From Adiantum capillus-veneris (Eukaryota > Streptophyta > Polypodiopsida > Polypodiales > Pteridaceae), in contig CM043953.1 of the NCBI GenBank assembly GCA_014529385.2, positions 64,188,372-64,252,371 of the forward strand: a stretch of DNA of 64,000 nt. Direction: 5' to 3'. Below are positions 46,351-54,282 of the stretch, in pieces. The notes beneath the pieces are model-generated. The model saw nothing but the letters and a program-made list of their open reading frames with translations, searched no databases and was not told the origin of the DNA. The stretch's first letter is position 1. Each line of letters begins with the position of its first letter. Made by a program: the position numbers and the translations under genes.

Positions 46351-48363
46351 TGTCGTGCTGTGACACGTACATAGTGGGAACGCATGCTACAAGAGTTATC
46401 TTGTAATTTTTTAGATACATAATTATCTTTCCTATAATGTACATATGCATATTTAAGTATAATAATAAGCCTTCTATCTCATCCTATTATTTTTCTCAAG
46501 GGTAACCTATTCTTACTTTACCATCAAAAAATACTATGGGAAAAGCATCAATAGCTCCGCCTCTTTAACTTGGGGCAAAAAGCATTGATTCTTTATTTCT
46601 ACTATTTCATTATCATCTCACACCCTAGCTAGATCCTATATCTAGGGTAAACTCCAATATATATATATTCTATGTATTTTTTATACTTTTCTTATATTTC
46701 TTTTTAAATAGCTATTAGGAGAGAATCAAATCCTAGTGGGACACTAGGTGGCATGATTTCAAAGATACACTTATTTTAATGCATTATTGCAAGCATGATT
46801 ACAAAACTTTGTCAAGGAGCAATGTCATGCTTTCATATGGCATGAGGTGTCCTTTGGAATTAAATGAAAGTCAAGGCTAAGGAGACCACATGAAGACTTT
46901 TGCTGTCATAAATGGACCCTATTTTGATGAATTTTTTACACAAGGTTCCAATCCGAATTGGAGAATGATTTTAAAATGAAAATCGTAGCTAATGAGCTGA
47001 AGTTTTTGCCCATATTTTTACTTTTTTATTTGGAGCCACGGTTGAGGAGATATGATCAAAATACTGGACCCCAGTCTGCCCACATCATGCAGGGACAGCT
47101 CATTTCCAACTTTTTCAATTCCTGTTCACACTGGCTCCTCTCGTCTTGTGTAAACCCTTGGGGGTTCCCTTCACCTATAAAAGGGGACCTCTTCTTCCTT
47201 GGAAAGAACTCAAGCATTCAAGCCATTGATGAGAGGAATTCTTGAGGGAGTGAGTAGTAATGCCTAATTGTACTTAGCCCCATTAACATAAGCCAAGGCC
47301 TACACTTTCTCCTAGAGGAAGACTAGCCATTCTTGTACGCTATCCTTGGAAGATCAACTCTAATCAAAGAAGGTGTTGTACTTGGCGTATCAATCAACGT
47401 TGAATTCTCCCCTCTTCTTCTCTCTCCCATCAATAATGGTGCCGAAGGGTTTCAAGTAAGATGTGTTCTACATTGATGTTTTCTTGATTTCTTGTTGTTT
47501 TCATTTTTATCTCTAATCCAACATATATATATATATATATATGTATCTAATCTCATCTCCTTAACCAAACCTATCTCTCTCATTCTTAGTAATTCATCCT
47601 CTCTAGGTTCTCTTGCTACAGGTACATCTCTCCCCGCAGTATCCTTATTGCCTACGGGCAAGAATAGGGCTTGGGAGGGAAACTTCTCATCTCTTCACTT
47701 CTCTCATATCTACATTTCTCACATACTATCCTAGATGAATAACCCACATGATGATCATTTCTATCGCTTTCACTCTGTATGATCTATTAGAATTAACGTA
47801 TGGATTAGCCGTAAAATACACTTTCAACAACGTATAGTGTTTCTCTTTGGCCCAGAAAGGCTCAATGAAATACTTCTATCACCGGATCCCATCATACTAC
47901 CTCTCATAGACTATAACTTTTCTTTTGACGTAAGCGTAGTTATCTTGCTATGAACCAAGAGGATTTGTACACACAATTAATCCCAATCACTAGACAAAAT
48001 ATATATATTATGGTAAGCACAAAACTACAATTCCAAAGAACAATTCGTAGCCTATTTGGCCAGCCAAGATTGAATGCCATTAACTCATCCATTAACCCTT
48101 TCATATTACCCATGATACGATATGACCATAGCCTTGATGTTTTCATCTTCGTATTGTTTTGACATTCTCTTTTGCGTTCTTTCTTTGTGTGTGTGAATGC
48201 AAGAGAGAAAGAGTGAGTCTTCTTTGATTGCACTTCTTTCCAAACCCTATTCTTCATGGCATCTATGGTTTAACTCCTTCATATAGTTTTTGTTGAGTTC
48301 TCTCACAAACTCTCACAGCCATAAGCCCGGTGCTTTCCTGGCAAGACCGCAAATTTCTCGACA
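46351..48363 (+). mobile_element. Solo LTR (about 2.0 kb, element 6 family) inside element 5 RNase H
   Basis: It begins TGTCGTGCTG and ends TTTCTCGACA (TG...CA with inverted TGTCG/CGACA ends). ACGT is duplicated on both sides (46347-46350 and 48364-48367). Removing the insert restores a frame collinear with element 4 (GVLTRVSTSGF-like junction). It contains a TATAAAAGG promoter box near 47177 and an (AT)n run near 47523-47541. There is no internal coding region or primer site, so it is a solo LTR left by LTR-LTR recombination. The target duplication is 4 bp rather than the usual 5. Confidence 0.8.
47176..47184 (+). promoter_or_regulatory. Putative TATA box in the solo LTR
   Basis: CTATAAAAGGGG in a GC-richer context, followed about 25-40 bp later by the likely start of transcription. 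The corresponding box in the older copy is at 24477. Confidence 0.55.
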
Positions 48364-48860
48364 ACGTGAGTGTCCACAAGTGGTTTTTGTTTCATGATTG
48401 GCAGTTCATGTATATCATGGTTGAGCAAGAAGCAACCTACTGTGGCCACTTCGAGTTGTGGGGCTGAGTACAGGGCAGTCTTCACAGCTACGGTTGAGTG
48501 TGTATGGCTCAGACGCCTTATGGCTGATTTGGGTGTTGGACAGGACACTGCCAACACTATCTACACTGAAAGTCAGAGCGCATTGGCAGTTGCGAGGAAC
48601 CTAGTTTTTCATGCTCGCACAAATCACATTGAGGTGCATTACCACTATGTCGTGGAGAGTCTCTCAGCAGGAGAGATCAGCTTGGCTTATGTGCCAACAG
48701 AGTGCAACCTTGCAGATCATTTCACAAAGGCATTGTCTTGTGAGAAGCTTGAAGCTTTCCGCAAAGCTTTGGGATTACTCCCCTTTGTGGACTGATCATG
48801 TCCTCAGGGCATGGCACTTCCCTTTACTCATGTGCCAGCTCTCGTTCACCGCATCACTCC

Positions 48861-48870
48861 AAAGGGGATT
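48861..48870 (+). promoter_or_regulatory. Polypurine tract of element 5
   Basis: AAAGGGGATT directly precedes the 3' LTR at 48871. Confidence 0.8.
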
Positions 48871-49097
48871 TGTTACCATATACATGTGGTAGTGATGTGT
48901 GTGAACACACTAGGACCGCCGGGGCATTTTTCCCCTCTTTAGGAGGTTTTTTCCCCCGAGCATTGTATATATGCCCATCACCCTAGGGCTATCTATCTTT
49001 CCATTGCATACTAAGTAACACACTCTCTATTGTGTGCCTTGAGCTTCCTTCGTCTTCTCCAAGCTATGTGCGTTTCTCTGCAACCCTAATTCCAACA
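48871..49097 (+). repeat. 3' LTR of element 5
   Basis: 227 bp, TGTTACC ... CCAACA, followed by GTTAT. Confidence 0.95.
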
Positions 49098-49465
49098 GTT
49101 ATAACGAAGCTATATTTATAGCTTCCCTATAATTAAAAATACTACATGGAAGGATGATGAACAAAGGCTGATAATGGTCTTCCATATTTTTTTTTCTGAG
49201 ATGAGTACATCCTAATATGCTAGGTGGATAAACTTCAAGAGCAAATCTTACCCTCCATAATCATGTGCATTTTGATATGCTACAATAAACATTTTACTTT
49301 ACTCCTTTTACACTCCAATTTCACCCCATGAGTATATTTCCTTGCAATTTTTCCCCAAGCATTATGTATGTATACCTCCCCCCCAAAATGTATCAGACCA
49401 TTTGTGAATATGTAAGCCTATGAAGGGCACACTTGTGCTTAGACTCATTGAGCTAAAGGTTCCTA
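49098..49465. other. Unassigned sequence between elements 5 and 9
   Basis: It starts with the right GTTAT target copy and an AT-rich repeat continuing from left of element 5. Otherwise no feature is recognised. Confidence 0.4.
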
Positions 49466-49640
49466 TGTTGGGGTTCATGCCAAGGCTACTAGCCCATCAC
49501 TAATCCTAACCTTATTTGTAGAGATACAATAGAATAAGGAGTTGTGAGAGTATTATTATCCTCATTGAGCTCCACCCACTGTGTGCTCTTGCTTCTTTCG
49601 TTTCCCGCACGCACAGTAGTATGAAGCACACTGCCTCACA
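49466..49640 (+). repeat. 5' LTR of element 9
   Basis: TGTTGGGGTTCATGCC ... ACTGCCTCACA, 175 bp. It contains an AATAGAATAAGG polyadenylation-like word near 49528 and ends two bases before the primer site. Confidence 0.65.
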
Positions 49641-49642
49641 AG

Positions 49643-49654
49643 TGGTATCAGAGC
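49643..49654 (+). promoter_or_regulatory. Primer-binding site, initiator-Met tRNA type (element 9)
   Basis: TGGTATCAGAGC two bases after the LTR end at 49640. Confidence 0.8.
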
Positions 49655-50562
49655 GTGGTTCCAATGGCAGTCCCACCGTGATTGCATGTGCATCAATCGC
49701 ACACTGAGCTTAGAGCGTTAAGAAAGAGAGGAGATATCTAAGATCTGTATATGGGAGCATATTGTGTGCATATTTCAATGAATGAGCACAAAGGCTTTAT
49801 GACCATCATAAGCATGCACAAAAATTGGGATGCTCGAGGCTAAGCTATATAAAGCAAGCAGCACATTGGGATATCTATAACACAAGGCTAGAGTTAGTGG
49901 TGGAGGATTTTTTGAGTTAGTGCAAATTCTGCAATAAACAGTTAGCAAGCAAGACCAATAACGAAAGGTGAGTTTTTTGACCCTCTATAGTGTTAGTGCT
50001 TGATGTGTCAGGGTACTTATCTTTTTTGGACTTTAACTAAGGTCTTAGCTTTAAGCCTTAGAGGCATGTTTACACAAGTGCCTAATGCCTAGGTAGTTGG
50101 AAATACTTGAATGGTCATATGGCGTGTAGCAGTTTTTGGATGTAACCGACATGCAATTTTGGCAGTTCCCTGTAGTCGTACTGTTGTTCCTGCTCTATAG
50201 TTCACTGGCGCTGGTGAATATACAGTGAATGCAATTCTTTTATATCTTCATTATGGTGTTTCTTCTTCATCTAATTTGCAGTTCTGTGATTAAATGCAGT
50301 CTCCTTCCTTGTTAATCTCTACACTGCATGATTCTTGTATTGATTACCTGTTAGGGATCTGAGCCCCTAACACTTTGGCGATCCTGCTGTGCGTGTCCTA
50401 ATGGACATGTGAGCGAGTTACAGTAATCTCAAAGTAATGGTGTGTCGGTTATGATGCAAAGTTTCTTTCTCTAACTACCACCTTCTCTCTGAAGCAATTC
50501 TTGCAACTACTTCAAATTCAGCCTAAACCATATGGCACTCAAGAATTCAAGAGGTTCTTGAC
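49655..50562 (+). other. Leader of element 9
   Basis: About 900 bp with no convincing frame. It includes a GGATCTGAGCCCCTAACACTT stretch but no recognised signal. Confidence 0.4.
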
Positions 50563-50727
50563 ATGTTAGTCGACCTCGACCACCTACAGGAATTCTCAAA
50601 TTGGGTAACCCCACAAGAAGAGTCTGAGGAGTATGCAACAAAGTTATTGGAAGATTTCTTCCCAAATTTGCCAGGGAAAATCACAATTACAATTGCTGAC
50701 CAGTTGCAGGTATTTGCAGGTTCTTGA
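50563..50727 (+). CDS. Small acidic frame of element 9 with a splice-donor-like end
   Basis: Met at 50563 opens 54 codons. The frame is open further upstream to a TAA at 50524. The first 49 residues look like real protein (MLVDLDHLQEFSNW, EEYATKLLEDFFPNLP) and end in ADQLQ. The codon after Q is GTA, so CAG|GTATTT at 50709/50710 looks like a 5' splice site. After it the frame yields only FAGS and a stop. The 28-bp repeat array just downstream would then lie in an intron. No known domain was recognised. Coding status is inferred from composition only. Confidence 0.35.
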   Translation: MLVDLDHLQEFSNWVTPQEESEEYATKLLEDFFPNLPGKITITIADQLQVFAGS

Positions 50728-50790
50728 CAGTTTCTGTGCAGTCTGCAGTTTGCAGTTCAATTGTTTACATATTGCAGATTATGGAATTCT

Positions 50791-50930
50791 AGTTTGCAGA
50801 ATGCAGTTTCAGTCTTTTAGTTTGCATAATGCAATTTTAGTCTTTCAATTTGTAGAATATAGTTTCAGTCTATCAGTCTGCAGAATACAGTTTCAGTATT
50901 TTAGTTTACAGAATGCAGTTTCACGTATTT
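50791..50930. repeat. 28-bp minisatellite, five units
   Basis: Five consecutive imperfect 28-bp units of the form AGTTTGCAGAATGCAGTTTC followed by AGTCTTTT, with a partial sixth afterwards. 28 is not a multiple of three, so it is not a coding repeat. Confidence 0.9.
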
Positions 50931-51006
50931 CAGCTTGCAATGCAATTTAAGCAGTTTCAGGGTTTAAAGAGGTACAAATGCTCTCTATTCTTTTGATGTG
51001 TGATTA

Positions 51007-52101
51007 ATGGCAAAGAAGAAGAAGAAAAAGTGTGTTATTTGTCAAAAAGATGGACACTATGCGAAGCGATGTCCTTACATGTGTAGGCCTTGTCAAAAAG
51101 AGGATGTTTGTGTCAAGTATTGCATGCCAAAGTTGTGCAGGGAGTTGTATCAAATTATGTAGAGTTTTTAGGATGCATCATGTCATCAAGACATGTGTGA
51201 TGCTCAAGAGGATCTAGATTGGTTTTTTGGATTTCTTGATGATGCATACAACTGGAATAATAGTCGAGTTGGTAAGAAGAGGAAGCCATGCTCTACGGCT
51301 CGGCGAATATCAAGGTTGCAAGAAGCGTGTGAATGTATTTCAGAGAAGTATGAATATGAGTTTGATGATTACCTTAGTGATGATGATTCTCAATGGTGTT
51401 TTCAACAACCTCTTACTGCTTCCAACCTAAAACAACCTCAAGTTGTTAGTTTTTAGTTAACAACAGTTTTTCAGGCACCTACAGTTTCAAAACTGGAAGT
51501 TTTAAAGCTTGAATTTGATTTTTCAGCACCTGAAGTTTTTCAACCTAATTTTGGATTTTTTGAATATGGGATCAAAGTTGTAGATACTCAGATTATTGAA
51601 GAGAAGAAGTTGATTCAAGAAGGAGATGTTGTTCAATGCAAGGGAGATGTAGTTCAAAAGATGGGAAAGGAAGAAGGAGGAAGCCAGGAGCAGCTCATGA
51701 GCAAAAGGAGCCAAGAGGACTACCGACTATCCCCAAACCTCACATCAAAGAGACTTGCCTCTTTGCAAAAAGAGAAGGCAAGTTATCCAAAAGAAGACTT
51801 GGTGATTGAGAGAAAGGGAATCCAAGTGGAGGTGAGCAAGATAAGCCACCAATATCCCATACAAACCCACATACCAACCTTGGACATCAATCTTAAAGAA
51901 GTTGAAATTCAGGGAGAGATAAGATTACAGTGTACTGAACGAGAAGAGAGGAATATAGTTGAAGACATAATGTGTTTTGATGATGATGATGATGATGTTG
52001 TGATGAATCAGTTTTTGATGTATGTTGATAAGGAGTATCCCATGAGTGACATTCCATCAAGTGTTTTTGTTGATGAAGAGGATGTGCTTTTGGAGCCTTG
52101 A
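51007..52101 (+). pseudogene. Zinc-knuckle protein of element 9 (Gag-like), interrupted by three TAG codons
   Basis: Met at 51007 starts MAKKKKKKCVICQKDGHYAK followed by RCPY, a basic leader plus a canonical CX2CX4HX4C knuckle (residues 9-22), the RNA-binding motif of retroelement nucleocapsids. A Cys-rich stretch follows (CRPC, CVKYC, KLCREL). TAG codons at 51160, 51169 and 51454 interrupt one otherwise continuous frame ending at TGA 52099. Each TAG would be Gln if it were CAG. Later parts are a KKRK-type basic patch (~51275), an acidic patch (YEFDDYLSDDDS, ~51355), a Gln/Lys-rich linker and a run of six Asp codons (~51975). Read through, it would be about 364 residues. No capsid domain precedes the knuckle, which is unusual for Gag. 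It could be a host-derived protein, but the adjacent LTR and primer site favour a retroelement. Confidence 0.5.
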
Positions 52102-52124
52102 GGACTGAAAGCCAATTTCCAAAC

Positions 52125-52413
52125 ATGGATATGAGTTATTCAGGTTGTAAAGACAAGGATCTTGAATTTTAGGTCCCTGAATTGCAAGTTTCAATGGCGA
52201 AGGTCCCTGATTTACAAAATTCCATAATGCAGGTCCCTGAACAAAAACTTACTGATTTGGAAAGAGATTTTGTTCTTGAATTTCGTGAATTTCAAAGTCT
52301 TATAGTTGCTCAAGCAATGATCATCAACAATCTCTCATTAGACTTGAAGAACGAGAGATATTCAAATCAGGTGGCAACAAATCAAGCCATTTTTATGATC
52401 GATCGACTTTAAG
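52125..52413 (+). pseudogene. Coiled-coil segment A of element 9
   Basis: The frame runs MDMSYSGCKDKDLEF, TAG, then VPELQVSMAKVPDL and a helical stretch with FQSLIVAQAMIINNLSLDL and NERYSNQVATNQA, ending at a TAA near 52411. The heptad-like spacing of hydrophobics suggests a coiled coil. The second half is repeated in segment B at about 53590. No known family was recognised. Confidence 0.4.
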
Positions 52414-53555
52414 ATGAGAAGCATTAGTCAAGAAGTGTTCACAGAATCAATATCTTGTCAAAGATATTCAAGAAGCAGTTTTTGACAAAGAAGAAACAAA
52501 CTACAGTTTCTCAAAGGTGAAGAATGGAGTTCAATCTTTGATTTCTATAATTAAAGGATGCAGGAGTCAAGTGACTGAAGCGACTTTTTGTCTAGAGAAG
52601 TCCAACATGGGGTGTTTGCAGCAAATTTCTACTTGTGCTCAATGGTGTGGAAGTCTTTCTTGAAATTTGCTCATTATTTTCTTTTGGAAATGGATCAAGT
52701 GGAAAAAGGGTTTGGATGAAAGAAGCATGAAGGATGTTGTGGAAGAATATGAAATAAAAAAATTTCAAATTCAGGTTTATGTGCAGGAGATTTTTGAAGT
52801 GCAGGAAGCTTCATCTTCATAGGATACTGAATACTTTCAAGAGGAAAAGAGCACTACACTGTACTTACAGGAAACTAAACATATGCAAGAGACTGAATAT
52901 TTGGAGGAGATTGTATATATGAATCAGGAAGTGAACTTTTTACTTGAATGTTTGCAGTGGAGTGAATGGATAAAGTGGAAGCAAAGTAGGATAATTTTGT
53001 TTAAACTGAAGCCATATGAAGACTTGAAGCCTCAATTTGTGATGGTGAAGGACCAAAAGATTCAGCTATTGCAGTTAAGACAAAATGGAGAGTATGCAAA
53101 GATGGATGTTTGGGAACCTGAAGAAGAAGTATGATGACTTAAAACAAGAATATGATCAAGTGAATCAGCAGGTGGAGCTTAGCTCAAATCAAGTACAAGT
53201 GCAGATGTATAAAAGGTACAAGATGAAGTTCAAAAGAATCAAGTTCAAGATGTAGTGCAGGATGCAGTTGCAGTGACATAGCTTGAGGAAGCAGGAACAC
53301 ATTAGTCAACTTCAAATCAGATTTTTATTATTGAAGATGATATACCACCTGCAGTGACATAGCTTGAGGAAGCAGGAACACATTAGTCAACTTCAAATCA
53401 GATTTTTATTATTGAAGATGATATACCACCTGCAGATAATGTCAAAAGTACAAATGAAGCTGTTCAAGTTCAAAAAATGTAAAGGTTGCAAAGACAGTTG
53501 AAATTCCAAAAGAAGTTGAAGTTGCAAGGGAAATAAGCAAGCAGACAAATACTGA
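52414..53555 (+). pseudogene. Decayed coding-like stretch between the coiled-coil segments of element 9
   Basis: Short frames in several phases (for example 52883-53134, LECLQWSEWIKWKQSR) have the same Lys/Glu/Gln-rich composition as the flanking segments, so this is probably the same protein after frameshifts. It contains an 81-bp tandem duplication at 53270-53431. No domain recognised. Confidence 0.35.
53270..53431. repeat. 81-bp tandem duplication (27 codons) in element 9
   Basis: 53270-53350 and 53351-53431 are identical or nearly so. The unit encodes STSNQIFIIEDDIPPA in one phase and carries a TAG, at a CAG-like codon, in both copies. Length is a multiple of three, so the frame is kept. 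Confidence 0.92.
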
Positions 53556-53559
53556 GCTT

Positions 53560-54282
53560 GATGATACTGATTTTCAAAGAAGTTATGTACCTGAATTTGC
53601 TGAACTACAAAGCCTTGTTATTTCTCAAGCAGAGATGATCCATAAGCTTTCTTTGGAGTTGGAGAATGATAGGTATTCAAATATGGTTGCGGCTAATGAA
53701 GCGGTTTCAGTCAACTTCAAGAAGAGAAGGCATCATTGATGGTGGAGATTTCTGAGGTTCGAGCTGAATTTGACTTGCATATTTCTTACTGCTATGAAGT
53801 TAATGATGCTCTTAAGCAAGTTTTTTTTGGATAAGAATAATCAAATTGAGGATTTGAATCTTCAACTCACTCAAATCGTGAATATGGAGTCTTCTTCAAA
53901 CCTTAATGTTACAAAAGGTGTCTTGAATGATGATGTTGTCATCAATGATGTTTATGATGTTGGTGCTTTTACAAATTCAGTCATGGAGATTGGAAGTCCA
54001 TCTTTTTTCAATGAAGTTCAGTTTCCTGCTGGTATTCTTGAAGATTTGTATTCTTTATGTGGTCATGTTCCTGATTTCAATGGTTTTATTGATGATGAGG
54101 ACACGGTTTTGACTAATGATTATGCAAGTATTTTGCAAGTTCTTGATGATGGTGAAGTGGGTTTTCCTGAAGATGGTTCTACATTTCTATGTGATGTTGT
54201 TGATGGAGGAGATGATGTTGATATTCTTATATCTCATTGGTTTTATGTCTTCATGCTTGATGAACTAAGGGAAGTTTTTCAG
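53560..54282 (+). pseudogene. Coiled-coil segment B and acidic C-terminal part of element 9, cut by element 7
   Basis: The frame starts with FAELQSLVISQAEMIHKLSLE and NDRYSNMVAANEA, clearly homologous to segment A. After one frameshift (~53710) it continues SQLQEEKASLMVEISEVRAE. After a second, in a T8 run near 53821, it continues DKNNQIEDLNLQLTQI and an acidic region rich in Asp/Val (VLNDDVVINDVYDVG, FIDDEDTVLTND). The frame runs straight into the element 7 LTR at 54283, so the C-terminus is lost. Function unknown. Confidence 0.45.

Larger units (their letters stand above)
42499..48795 (+). pseudogene. gag-pol of element 5 (Ty1/copia), with many stops, split by a solo LTR
   Basis: Gag starts at Met 42499 (MAANNTNVFKMF). 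The zinc knuckle CHYCKANDHLIK ends at a TAG (43381) where element 4 has CAG. Protease WYFDSGATKHITSH lies near 43595. Integrase starts with WHARFGHLNF (~44015), is frameshifted near 44200, then shows FIDDYSRHAW, DRGGEYMS and PQQNGVVERKN (to ~44520). RT has KAQLVAKGYAQQKG (~45430) and YVDDLLITG (~45825). RNase H is cut after GWLF.. at 46350 and resumes at 48367 (STSGFCFMIGSSCIS, SCGAEYRA), ending at 48795. Stops at 42616, 43381, 44737, 44877, 45378, 45741 and 46161 are mostly TAG, several replacing CAG of element 4. In RNase H the conserved SSCEAEYRA glutamate reads Gly. It is non-functional. Confidence 0.95.
41911..49097 (+). mobile_element. Element 5: Ty1/copia retrotransposon, degenerate, carrying a nested solo LTR
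   Basis: Both LTRs are 227 bp (41911-42137, 48871-49097) and the target duplication is a perfect GTTAT (41906-41910 and 49098-49102). The LTRs differ at about eight positions, a similar age class to element 4. The interior is collinear with element 4 except for a 2-kb insertion (46351-48363) in RNase H. It lies in element 6 DNA. Confidence 0.96.
49466..54282 (+). mobile_element. Element 9: unclassified short-LTR retroelement with zinc-knuckle and acidic coiled-coil frames, truncated by element 7
   Basis: A TGTTGG...CTCACA LTR (175 bp) and an iMet primer site start the unit. A long leader, a small exon-like frame, a zinc-knuckle protein and two related coiled-coil segments follow. No protease, RT, RNase H or integrase motif was found in any frame. 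The right side ends where the element 7 LTR begins (54283), so a 3' LTR is not seen. It may be a non-autonomous element, or a host gene fragment captured between LTRs. Assignment rests on the LTR/PBS pair and zinc knuckle only. Confidence 0.5.

Noticed and set aside
50791-50930. CRISPR-like array of 28-bp repeats
   Set aside because: Units are directly adjacent with no spacers, imperfect, and in a plant retroelement. It is a minisatellite.
49466-54282. Element 9 as an endogenous plant pararetrovirus or an env-bearing retroelement
   Set aside because: A zinc knuckle and an iMet primer site fit, but no RT, protease, movement protein, signal peptide or membrane segment was found, and an LTR precedes the primer site.
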